A DNA stretch of 64,000 nucleotides from Ephydatia muelleri (lineage: Eukaryota > Porifera > Demospongiae > Spongillida > Spongillidae), in the NCBI GenBank assembly GCA_013339895.1, contig JABACO010000024.1:3277675-3341674 (forward strand), written 5' to 3'. The notes under the pieces were generated by a model. It searched no databases, was not told the origin of the DNA, and was given only the letters and a program-made list of their open reading frames with translations. A program made the translations under genes and the position numbers. Of this stretch, positions 49,497-59,602 are shown piece after piece (the stretch's first letter is position 1; every line of letters starts with the position of its first letter).

Positions 49497-50237
49497 GTGT
49501 CCATGGATTGCCATCTACATGTAGGTAGAGATAAAACAATTGAGAAGGCTTCAAGTCGTTTTTATTGGCGAAATAATTCAAAAAGTGAAAATGAATATCA
49601 AGAAGGCACAGGAAAGGACAAATTTACTATGGCAAAAAACATTGACATAATTATTTTTGTATGTCATATTTTAGAAAACACTATACTGGATCAATGAAAT
49701 GTGTTATTCAATCAATTGTAGCCAGTGGTATCATTTCAGCTGTGTGAACATCGAGCAAAAATGTATTCCTGACACATGGTTATGTTCAAGTTGCTCACAA
49801 TCCATGATCAATGTATCAGTATCAGTGTGTGTGTGTGTTTCTTTTAATTTTTTTTATTCTGCAGCACAAGGGCAATCAAGCGTGTTCTTACCTTCTACAT
49901 ATTATATGATATAGTACAGGGGAGTAAAGTTGACACCCAAGTATGCACTAGCAGGCGTCATATATGCCTAGTCGCCACCGACTGGAGAGTCATATATATG
50001 CCTAGGTGTAATTGACCGGGAGTCAACTATGCCTAGGCTACAATAACTCCCAGGAGTCATTTGCATCAGGGGGGAGTCAATTATGCCTAGGCACATATGA
50101 CTGGGGATTCATATATGCCTAGGTGTCAATGACTGGGGAGTCAATTATGCCTTGGCGTAATTGACTGGAAGTCATATATGCCTAGGCATCAATGACTGGG
50201 GAATCAAATTATACGGGAGTCATTATCGCCTGCGACA
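49497..50237 (+). mobile_element. Ginger-type remnant G3a: zinc-binding fragment, PHD finger, right end
   Basis: The fragment VGRDKTIEKASSRFYWRN (49,515-49,580) is the start of an integrase zinc-binding domain. A PHD-type pattern follows at 49,699-49,815 (INCSQWYHFSCVNI, then WLCSSC). The middle of the element is missing. From 49,925 a terminal array of about 310 bases repeats GGGAGTCAATTATGCCTAGG-like units, many with CCTAGG, and ends CCTGCGACA at 50,237 followed by CCGA. The element is an internally deleted Ginger. Confidence 0.6.
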
Positions 50238-50979
50238 CCGAATCACTTTTTGCAGAGGCGGATCACTTTTTGCAGCCAAAAGTGATCCGGCCGGTGTCAG
50301 GTAGAATTGGGGACCCCAACTCTACGTAGAACTGGGGACCCTTGCTTAGAAATGAGGACCCTTAAAAAAATTATACATTACCAGATCTAGAAAGCACGTA
50401 GCAGCACTCAATGGCGAGTGACGATGGATACCAAGACGGGCGGTTTACTTTTAAAGAGATACACAAGTATCTTGTACAAGGCGTGTATCCCTTTTCCTTT
50501 TCGAAATCGGACAACAAGCGTTACGGAAGAGGGCCAAAATTTCACTGTAAAAGGCGCGGAGTTATACTACATGGGTAGAGGTGAGAATCAAAACGACGTT
50601 TTGCAATTGCAAGTATGTCATATCACAGTTTCTCTTTCTTCATGCATACAACGCTCGTAGGCGATGGACGTCAAGGTACTACTGTAGATAAGGAACTGTC
50701 TCCTTAACACATGACGATGGTCGCTTCGGAGTTAATAGGACAAATGCCACTATAGCATCGAAGTACTACTGGCCAGGGCTATATACAGATCTTAAATCAT
50801 ACGTAAGATTGTGACATTTAAACAGATTTAGTATAATTATACATGCATTGTTTACCATGCAGGTGAGTTCATGTGACCGTTGTCAAAGAAACAACAATGC
50901 TTCAGCTGGAGTGCTGGAGTGCTATACGTACATCCTATTCCTGGAAAAGCTCAAATCTGGCACCAAATGGGAATGGATG

Positions 50980-52131
50980 GTAACCTTTTCCTTCTAGGTC
51001 TTGGGTCAGCTCCATTACTACGTGGGTACTAAGAGGAGTGGCATCTTTCCTGGTATTGTTCTTCCCTGTGTACAACTGAAAGTTCCACGTGTACCCAGAC
51101 TTTGATTCAGAAAGCACTCAAGCCTTTATTCCCCACGTGTGAGGTTTTTTTGGCATGTACTGCAAGAACGAGAGTCGGCCTTTGTATGATATCATACTCT
51201 CATCTACACTGATTTCTTTGTTCAAGGTGTAGTTTGACTTGTAGTTATTGACGAGTGTGTTCACTACATGTTCAACCTTGTAGATTTTGCTGTGGCCTGG
51301 CTGTTCCCTTGGCACCATCCTTGAATTATCAGCCAAATGCAGAAACTTCATTACCAGTAAGAACCTATCCCGGCTCATTATTGCACGGAAATTGTTTGTG
51401 TTGAATGGCCATCTGGTATTCCAATAGTTTTCCACACTTGGCATGTTCACAATCCCCATGCAAATGATGAGGCCTAGTACCTTTCGGATATCATGGGGTG
51501 TGAACATATTGCGCATAAACTGATGTGCCCTTGCTCTAGGGTGATCTTTGAGGTATGATGCATGGCTGTCGATGTACTGTTGTCCACACCTGTTAGATTC
51601 CAGTACTATGTATTCAATCAGGTCCTCTGGAAACAGTTCGTAGAAGAAGTCGAGTGGTTCCATTCCTTCCATGTTCTTCATGACACCACTGCATTGAATG
51701 AACTTAGGGATGCTGCCTCTACTAGCTCTATCACTTGGCACTGGTATAACATCACCTGCTCCATTGGGCACAGCGTTACCACTGATTTTCATTGCACACA
51801 TGCCTTCCTCTCGCACAACCTCTGCTCCCACACCCTCTTCTCCTTCACCCTCCATTACATCACCGTCCTTATCTATTGCATCCACTTCCTCATCTATTGC
51901 ATCCACTTCAGCAGCAATGTTGCATCCACTCATGATCATATGCAACATCTCCTTTGCTGCACCACCATCATTCACCTCTCCAGGTAGCGTCTCCGTGACA
52001 TCATCAACATAGCCATCAAAATCATCATCACTATCTATATCTTCCATGAATTGGAAAAGAAATTCAGGGTCTGAGGGAAGTGATCTGCTTCTATTCATCG
52101 CCGCTACTTTACACCAAATTGGAAGCCACAA
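50980..52131 (-). pseudogene. piggyBac transposase, C-terminally truncated
   Basis: An ATG at 52,131 (or 52,098, MNRSRSLPSDPEF) opens a frame of 337 codons with a very acidic N-terminal third and then the piggyBac core: PLDFFYELFPEDLIEYIV, FTPHDIRKVLGLIICMGIV, YWNTRWPFNTNNFRAIMSR and EISVDESMISYKGRLSFLQY, which carries the first catalytic Asp. A TGA at 51,118-51,120 stands where the family has a codon after GIK. The same frame continues with SGYTWNFQLYTGK and VVMELTQDLEGKGYH, then the sequence switches to Ginger DNA. The second catalytic Asp block (DNFYTS in the family) and the Cys-rich end are missing, so this copy is dead. Confidence 0.85.
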
Positions 52132-52387
52132 GAAGCATAGAATTATTGTGTAAACAAACCGCGCGCAGCTGCAATGGACCAGTTGCGCGTAAGGCTAAGA
52201 AATTTAATTAATGTTAATTACACGTGACGTCACGGCTGGAAGCACTATCGTGTTGCGAATTTCAGAGCTTCGTATCTAACGTGCTCTAATTAAAAGAATT
52301 TTGATAAACCTAACAGTCATCCACGTGTGATATACCGTTTGTAGCGTGACAAGAGACCGAGTGGTTGCGAAGATCTAGCAATAGAAA

Positions 52388-54338
52388 ATGAGCGGCATTA
52401 GCAACGCTGCGTGTGAAGTTACTCTTACCGAAGATGATATTCCCGGAGCCAAACTTTCGAAGCCCTACAATAAGCATACCATATCTGCCTTACGGTGGTG
52501 GTTGTTATGTAGAGGCATCGAAGCTCCCACTTCTTGGAAAAAGCAGCAAATCTTGGATAGGTTTGTGATACAACAAAAAACTGATGATTAGTGCTCTAAA
52601 ATACTTCTTCACTTCACTTGACTCTACTTAAGAGTTCTCCTTTCTGAGCAGGAGCAGGAGATAATTGTGGATGTTGATGTCTCGTATACTCACAGGAAGT
52701 ATGAATGCTTAAAAGAAGCTGAAGAGCAGGTGCTGATCCATCAAATTCACCCCCTCCTCTTACTGGCTGGAAGCAGGTCACTGATGCTAACTTTAAGGAC
52801 ATAGCTCGTTCTATACCACAAGTTACATCTGGTAAATACTACAATTTATGCTTTACATTTTATATTGTTTAAATAAGTACACGTATTAATGTAGGTCTTG
52901 TGTATACATACTTGGCTGGACACGTTGGGCACTTTGGGGAAGAAGGGGCTTTTAGAGCACTGGAGCGTGGATATGCACACTGGGCTTCTGGACGGCTACA
53001 GGAGTTGCAAGTGAATGCCAATCAATTTTTCTGTCATGTCAAATGTACTACATCACCATCGATGATAGGTGGCATATACAAAGTTTATATGCTCCTTGGA
53101 AAAGAGGGAGATGTAGCTACTATTTGTTCAGCAAAATGTGATTGTGCTGCTGGGTAAGCCTTCTTTGCATTGTTTCAACTTTGCATGATTGCTTCATCAT
53201 TGATATGTGCAGGATGTCAGCAAGCTGTACTCATGTATCAGCACTCCATGCGCTAGCAGCTCTAAGCTCTACATCATTCCAGCTTCAACCAAACCTTCCC
53301 TCAACCAGTTCAACTGAAACAGAAGCAACAGAAACAGAACCAACCCCTGTAACATCATTGCCATGTCAATGGAAAGCTCCAAAGGCAAAGAAGGATAGTA
53401 CATTGCAAATAGCATCGACTTCCTTTGAGCAGCATGAGTATAGAAAGCCAGTGAAGAGAAAGATAAAGCTGTTGGAAGACTATGATCCTCGACCACCTCA
53501 GTTTAAGGGTCAGATTCAAAGCAGGATGCCAGCATTTTTGGAGAGCGTGAAAGGGGAGCAAATGTCTATATCCTTTTTACTTGACTCCACACTGCAGCAA
53601 AGTCAACCATCTCCGACATCCATTAATTTGGATGATCAAGCTCTTGCTACTTCAATTGTTGCCTTCAAAGAAACGTTAAAGGTCAGTCGTGAAAGGATCC
53701 AAGATATAGAGAGAAGCACACGCGAGCAAAGACACTCCTCACTGTGGTTTTCTGCCCGACGATACCGGATCACGTCCTCTGTCTTCGGATCAGTTTTCAA
53801 ACGCAGACCAGATACTCCTCCAGACAACTTGGTTCTCAGTATAATTCAGCCAAGGAATTTTTCTTCTGCTGCAACCCAGTATGGACTAGAGAATGAGTCA
53901 AATGCAATAAGAGAGTTTGTAGCATACCAGCAGTCACATGGACATCCCCTACTAAGTGTTTCTGCATGCGGTTTTCTTATCAGCTATAAACATCCCTATC
54001 TTGGAACATCTCCTGATGGTGCAGTGTATGACCCCTCGAATTCTCAGCACCCATTTGGTTTTGTTGAGGTAAATTGTCCATACACTGCTAGAAACATTCT
54101 ACCATCACAAGCTTGTAGTGATTCTAGCTTTTGCTGTACCTTTGACTCTCAAACCGCCTCTATTATGCTCAAGAAAACACACAGTTACTACTGTCAAGTT
54201 CAAGGCCAAATGGGGATTGGGGAAAGATCTTGGTGTGACTTTGTAATTTACACCAAAAGAGGCATTCATGTACAAAGAATATGGTTTGATGGCATTCTGG
54301 AATCTAGAACTTTTGCCCAAATTGACTTCATTCTATGA
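52388..54338 (+). CDS. SAP-like, SWIM zinc finger and YqaJ-type nuclease protein (transposon gene)
   Basis: The start is ATG 52,388 (MSGISNAACEV). Exon 1 holds a SAP-like helix pair (HTISALRWWLLCRGIEAP) and runs to a possible donor at 52,561. Later exons lie near 52,652-52,832 (TGWKQVTDANFKDIARS), 52,894-53,153 and 53,213-54,338. The SWIM finger is split by the intron 53,154-53,212: AKCDCAAG before it, SASCTHVSALHALAAL after it (C-x-C ... C-x-H). The YqaJ domain follows at about 53,730-54,320: WFSARRYRITSSVFG, YGLENESNAIREF, YLGTSPDGAVYD, EVNCPYTA, YYCQVQGQMGIGE and WCDFVIYT. YqaJ enzymes are lambda-exonuclease-like; Asp of SPDG, then E-x-K. Here the Lys is Asn (EVN), so catalysis is doubtful. 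The last exon is open for nearly 400 codons. Confidence 0.8.
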
Positions 54339-54587
54339 TAACTGTGTTGTGCCTGAAATAGTTAGCCCTCTGCATGCTTTAGGACACCTTATGAGAAACC
54401 TGTCAATGCAATGATCATTAACCACTTGTCAATGATTTTTATAGTGAAGCATGAAACTGTATGTTGAGCACATTTGTTTAGCTATGAGGCAGAAAGTTGA
54501 CTTGCTTAGCATTCAATAAGCAAAACTGGAATACATTTTTTCACCATGCTATACATGTACATCTAGTAAACCAAACAAAGAGCCTGC

Positions 54588-54951
54588 TATGCATCACATT
54601 CACTACTTTCAGCATTATCAGAATCATCATCTAAGTCTGAAAGTTGTTTGAAGTAAGATCCAACATCACTGTCATCTGGCTCATCCGGGATAGGAATCAA
54701 AACTGGTTGGAAGTTGGTGAGAAAGGCACATATAAAAACAATCTGGTTGTAAGACGTGCCAAAGAAACAGGTATTGTGCTTTTTAGAATCATTCTACCTA
54801 CTCGAGAACTTGACCAGAGGTTCTCTTTCTGAAGGTGAAGAGCGTCTGTCCACTTAGCTCGCATAATTGGATCCTTCGGAATTCAATGAAAAGAGACGTT
54901 TGGATCTGTTGCCTTGGTAATCCCACACACTGCACATCGATCTCCAGGCAT
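54588..54951 (-). pseudogene. THAP-domain transposase remnant of the ISL2EU-like element
   Basis: The ATG at 54,951 starts MPGDRCAVCGITKATDPNVS, followed by FH and, after one stop codon, IPKDPIMRAKWTDALHLQ: the C-x2-C and the DP..R..W signature of a THAP DNA-binding domain. The sequence then jumps to a C-terminal block, IVFICAFLTNFQPVLIPIP, and an acidic tail (DDDSDNAESSECDA) ending at 54,588. The DDE catalytic middle is missing, so an internal deletion has joined the two ends of the gene. Confidence 0.6.
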
Positions 54952-56149
54952 TTCGCTGTCCGTAACTCTACCACCTCTTACAAAGAGTTTTAGAAAAAAG
55001 ATTCTGTCGCCAGCTGTGACGTCACGAGTAATTAACGGGCTAATCAAATTCATAGCCTTACGCGCAACTGGTCCATTGCTTATTCAAGCCCGCGCTACGC
55101 GTTTAATATTAGACCATCCCGCTTGGCCACTATACTGGCCTTTCGCAATGCGCAAGCGTACGCATACGGCCACTTTACTGGCCCGTCGCTGTTCAAGGGT
55201 TAATTGGTCCACTTCCAGAAACATCATTTGGCAATAAATACATCATCACCTTGACTGATTATTTCTCAAAGTGGGCAGAAGCCACAGCTCTTCCAGACAA
55301 AACTGCAGTCAGAGTGGCTAAATTCATGTACTCGGTAAGATAAAATTAAACTGCTATGCATAAACAGCATTTCATTCAAAGCCTAAAATGTAGCTCCTGA
55401 AATTGTCATAACTAGAGAGTTTGTTAATAAAATAACAAACAGCTCTATTTGATTACCAAGAGTGAGCACAGACTCTCTAGTGCCTACCACCCACAGGTAT
55501 TTATTTTATGTAATTATTGATGTGAATATCCATTTAAAAAATACCACTTCTGTTTCTTAGACTAATGGTCTTACAGAACGTTTTAATCAAACTCTGTCTC
55601 GGTGCCTAGCAAAGATGGTAAATGAAGATCAGAAAACCTGACATGTCAAAATTGAAACAGTTCTCATTAGCTACAGGCATCTTGCCAAGCTTCAACAAAG
55701 TATTTTTTGCTGTTTCAAAAGCAGATGCGTCTTCTCATTGACAATGAAATCATGCAAAATGAGGAGTCACACAATCATATGGAGAGTGAGATAAGCATTG
55801 TGATTGAAGCCCTTTTGCAGACTAGAGAAAAACTTTTTGAAACCACAGGTTTAAACATATCATTAGCCCAAAGAGAGCAGAAGGAATTGTATGATAGACA
55901 ACACAATCCAAAGGAGCTGCAAGTTGGCACTACAGTCTTAAACGAGAATACTCCTCACAAACAGCGTAAAGGTGGTATAATGGATGACCGTTGGCTTGGC
56001 CCATATATCCTATTAACCGATGCATTGGAAGAGGTGTGTATGAGTTAAAAAAAAATGAAAAAAATGACACAAGTTAATGTTAACAGATTGAAAGTTTACA
56101 AATATCCAGATGAACACAAAGAATCAAATGAAGATATGGATGCTAATAT

Positions 56150-56405
56150 TGAAAAGAATAAAGGAACAGATGCTAGAAGTGAAGAGAATGGAAGGAAAGG
56201 TGGATCAAATAAAGATAATGGAAAGGAAGGTGCATCAGATGAAGATAATGGAAAGGAATGTTTATGAAATGAAGAGAATGAAGGATCAGATGCTAAAAGT
56301 GAAGAGAATGTATGGGAAGGTGGATCAGGTGAAGAGAATGTATGGGAAAGTGGATCAGATGAAGAAAATGGAAAGGAAGGTGCCTCAAATGAAGAGAATA
56401 TATCG
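56150..56405 (+). repeat. 30-bp in-frame coding tandem repeat in Ginger G3b
   Basis: About eight copies of a 30-base unit (GAAGAGAATG..AAGGAAGGTG start) encode Glu/Asn/Gly/Lys/Ser-rich decapeptides such as ENGRKGGSNK and DNGKEGASDE after the GPY/F module. The unit length is a multiple of three. Confidence 0.8.
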
Positions 56406-57089
56406 AACCATGCCAGAATTGTGAATGATTTTGATATATGTAGTACACAAGTGTTACAGCAAATCAGCCAGAGTACCATAACCAGATCAATTCAGCAAGA
56501 ATATGATGTCTCAACTTTTGACACAAAGTAAGCAATGCTGCTTTTCAAAGATGTACATAAATAGCATTACATTATCCATCAAAGGAAACTTCCTACATCT
56601 GTTATCGAGGTCAGAAAGATTATTAAAACATTGAGGCATATTTTTTATACATGTATGTAGGCATGCACATGTATAAAGAAGCATTTGCGGATCTTATGCA
56701 AAACAAATAAACTGAGGTGGAAGGGAGTGTATTTGAAATTAAAGGGCAAATTGCCAAGTAGAACTGAAATACAGCTGGCTGACACATGGCCAGTAAAGGA
56801 TTTGAACCTCTGGTAAGATGTTTCATTATGTATGTATGTGTATACATGCTAGTCTAACATTTATTTATCATGATAATAGAATGGGGAGATCACTATGTTG
56901 TTCAGCTAGCAGATAATGAATATGCAGAAATTGGTTATACCAAATCTGGATTTTCTTTTGCTCTCAATAACCTACTTCCTGAGGTACATATTTGAGCAAA
57001 TGATTCAATTTGTTTTTGTGTGAAGCATACATGTGTTCTTACTCAGGCAATGATCCCCACAATATCAAGGTACTGTAGAGTTGCTTATG

Positions 57090-57490
57090 ATGTGGCTGCT
57101 GAACACTACATAAATATAACACTACCGTCATGAGTTCTCCACTAATGCCACCTTCAACGAGTTTTCAATAATAATGTTTTTAAACCATTAATTGAATTAA
57201 TCAGTAACTCATCGCAACTCCGAAACTCTAAAAACCAGAGATTGTATGATCAACGTATACGTGAAATAGAGCATGGCTTGATCCTACATCCCACTTGTCT
57301 TTTCAACATCAGGAGGGATGGGTATATGAATGTACAAGAGACTATAGCTTAACTATTGCTTGGATACGTTGCCGTCTTGCCTTCTCCCTACTTTGCTCTG
57401 ATCTTTCATAATGTGCACGAGAGGTGCACGGTTATCGCAAGGTAAAGCCTTCCATCACAATGCCATCGACCTAGCTGTTGCTGAAGCCTG
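57090..57490 (+). mobile_element. Degenerate C-terminal fragment of a second retroelement type
   Basis: In one frame RLYDQRIREIEHG (near 57,240) and a few bases later WIRCRLAFSLL (near 57,362) resemble, in this order, the C-terminal ends of reverse-transcriptase proteins from non-LTR elements of cnidarians and sponges. Stops and frame changes lie between. No RT core is left. From 57,500 to 58,580 I see no gene or element. Confidence 0.35.
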
Positions 57491-57499
57491 GGTTCCTTC

Positions 57500-58580
57500 T
57501 CAGTCAGCAGAATAACAATGCTACGCGTATACGCTCCTGTTTTTGTATGGCATTGGAAACTCCTTGAAAGTCCATGTGGTTGGATCAGTGACACAATTGT
57601 GAATGAAAAACTGTGTTTATTGAAGCAATGGTATGGGACACCAGATTTGCAAAGGAAACACTAGTGTCATTGAAATGGGCAGAAAATAATTAACCCAAGT
57701 GTCACTCCAATAACGACCATTAGCTGACAATATCAACTACGATTGCTTTCTCGTGCTGAAGCCATATGGCAGCATGAATACCACGATTCCTCTCAGTAAA
57801 GCAGCTGATCTGTTCTTTTCTTGTTCAGCGTGTTATCAGTGTCGAATTCGTTGCTGTTGATCGGCAAAATGATTCACATGATTGGTCTTTTCGCGTTGGG
57901 TTTTACTGGGGAAGACCCACAGTACTTGCACTTCAGCCCTGATGGTACATCCATGCGGGACCATTTACTAGAATTGAGTCTTCACTTCTGAAAGGCTTAA
58001 AAGAAGGAAGGTGCGTGGGGACATGAAAATAGACAAAATGAGGTATTTTGCACGTGCCGGAGTACTCCATTATTATAGTATTCCATCTATACACTTTGCC
58101 TGCGTCAGCGTCTCATCGTATGCAGCAGCTTTGCATACGCGCGTATCTAGCATGCAACAGAGCTAATTTCCTATCTGAAAGATTACTATGTCAACGTATT
58201 GGCTTGCACCAGTGAATGATGCATAAGGCCAACCGAGGTACATGTTCATGTAAACTAAACTTAAAGTAGTTCGCAATCACATCACATAAACATCACTGTA
58301 GGACCACGAAGGTACACGTTAGAGTATCTGCATCTCACAGCAATACTAGCATAACACTTATAACATATATACTAATCAATGCAAATTTATCATGATTTCC
58401 GATTCTCATGGCACTAGGTGCACGCACATTCACACGTACATGTAAGTCACGGAGGAATTTTACGATCACTCACACGTATCTAGTGCACGTGGACAGGAGT
58501 ATAAATATGTGTATCAGGGATTTCTGTCCGGAGAATGGACCGAGTTCTGTAGGGAAATGGGTCCTCAGAACATTGCATAT
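57500..58580. other. Region without a recognised gene
   Basis: Plain AT-rich sequence with only short ORFs on either strand. The right end of Ginger G3b should lie in or before it, but no terminal signature was found. Confidence 0.4.
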
Positions 58581-58584
58581 ATGT

Positions 58585-59340
58585 TTGCACAGTTTGCAAA
58601 TTTGCACAATTTTGAAATTGCGTTGCGTAATTTAAAAATACATTTTGCCTATTTCGAAATTGTCGTCCAATTTTGAAATTGCGACCTATAATTTAGAAAC
58701 TATGCTGCGCAATTTTGAAATCGTGTAACTTTAATATACATGTGCACTTTTTAGAACTATGCACGTGCATGTGTAAAAGTCACCTTCGTTTACAATGCGA
58801 TCAGGACAGATTTTGCGTTAAGCAGAAACAACATGCATCAATCGTTATGATAGCATGAATCACCGAAAGACCAGTCAAGCTGTAGTTACATAGATATCCA
58901 ACTTTATTAATTGCCAAACAACATGATTGTTATACTTTCCAAGTGATAAAATGCCAACAGCAGTCAGGGTGCAATGACTGTGATCTGCTTCACTTTGCAA
59001 TAGCAACACCTACAGCACTTTGCCATAGTAAATTATCCTCAACAAGCATGCCATTTGCAGGCAAGATGGAACCTAACATTGAGAAAGAAGACTTAACTGA
59101 AAATAATATGCATTGAATTTATAATCCTGCATCAACTTACTGGTTTTTCAACATTGAGTGTATTGTTTTGATTATGCAAGTTGTTGAAAGTGCGCATGGT
59201 ATTGAAGCTACGCGATCTCGAAATTGCGCAGCGTAATTTCAAAATTGGGTCGCAATATTGGAGGACAATTTCGAAATCGGTAATCAACTTTCAAATTCAG
59301 CGCAATTTCAAAGATGCGCAAATTTACAAATATGCATCCA
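58585..59340. mobile_element. MITE with about 150-bp inverted arms made of AATTTCGAAATTG-like units
   Basis: The left arm (58,585-58,740) and the right arm (59,210-59,340) align in inverted orientation, with gaps: CTATTTCGAAATTGTCGTCC against CGATTTCGAAATTGTCCTCC. Each arm repeats a CAATTTTGAAATTGCG motif four to five times. The centre has no ORF. It has the same architecture as the Ginger arrays nearby (several short, near-palindromic units per end) but a different letter sequence, so superfamily membership is open. Confidence 0.65.
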
Positions 59341-59448
59341 ACTGACATTAGCTCATCTATATGCTATATATAAATGCAAATGATAAGTCGTATCGCATGC
59401 GCAATGTAAAGGACACCTAGTTAACCATTAAGTTAGAACTATGGAGTG

Positions 59449-59469
59449 GCGACAGATTTTCCTGTGACA
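59449..59469. repeat. Isolated Ginger end facing G4
   Basis: CGACAGATTTTCCTGTGACA is an inverted copy of the first about 20 bases of G4 and is followed by CCGT. It lies nine bases before the G4 start, so two ends of the same family face each other. Confidence 0.7.
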
Positions 59470-59602
59470 CCGTTCCGATGTCACAGGAAAATCTGTCGCC
59501 CGGAAATTGTGTCGCGGCGACAGTGTATCCTAAGAAAATTATGTCGCCAGGAAATACAGTCACGCGCATGCTCTGTCATTCGTACATGGTTTTCGAGGTG
59601 AC

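Larger units (their letters stand above)
52171..55079. mobile_element. ISL2EU-like two-gene transposon inside the piggyBac leader
   Basis: Inverted ends start GCAATGGACCAGTTGCGCGT and are identical for 27 bases, then about 85% alike to about base 70 (CGTGACGTCAC in both). Between them are a plus-strand SWIM/YqaJ gene and, converging on it, a minus-strand THAP-type transposase remnant. ISL2EU-type elements are known for pairing a DDE transposase with a YqaJ nuclease, so the pairing supports the name. Target duplication is not evident. No piggyBac sequence is found inside. Confidence 0.7.
50980..55199 (-). mobile_element. piggyBac element inserted in Ginger G3b, one end lost
   Basis: The right end is CCCTTGAACAGCG (reverse complement of 55,187-55,199) directly next to TTAA at 55,200-55,203, the piggyBac target. 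Subterminal copies of GGCCACTNTACTGGCC lie at 55,125-55,140 and 55,158-55,173. The left junction with Ginger sequence is at about 50,980, inside the transposase reading, so the 3' end of the element with its terminal repeat is deleted. The element was also opened in its 5' leader by the ISL2EU-like insertion at 52,171-55,079. Confidence 0.75.
50295..57000 (+). mobile_element. Ginger-type element G3b, host of the piggyBac insertion
   Basis: The left end is TGTCAGG at 50,295, directly after CCGG, with GGGGACCC units behind it. The N-terminal part follows (ATG near 50,411: FKEIHKYLVQGVYPF, then KGAELYYMG), then SKYYWPGLYTDLKSY and SCDRCQRNN (zinc-binding domain) at 50,765-50,905. The link VHPIPGKAQIWHQMGMD ends at the insertion near 50,980. 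After 55,203 the core resumes (LIGPLPETSFGNKYI, DYFSKWAEATALPDK), then NGLTERFNQTL near 55,568 (the Glu block) and a GPY/F module (RWLGPYILL near 55,993). The coding frame is broken in several places. The right end is not identified; I place the limit where recognisable protein stops. Confidence 0.65.

Noticed and set aside
51562-52012. Plus-strand ORFs of 141 and 104 codons
   Set aside because: They are the complement of the piggyBac transposase acidic region; Ser/Thr/Ile-rich reading is a shadow.
52388-54338. YqaJ gene as a captured viral recombinase on its own
   Set aside because: It lies within inverted repeats together with a THAP transposase remnant, so a transposon gene is the simpler reading.
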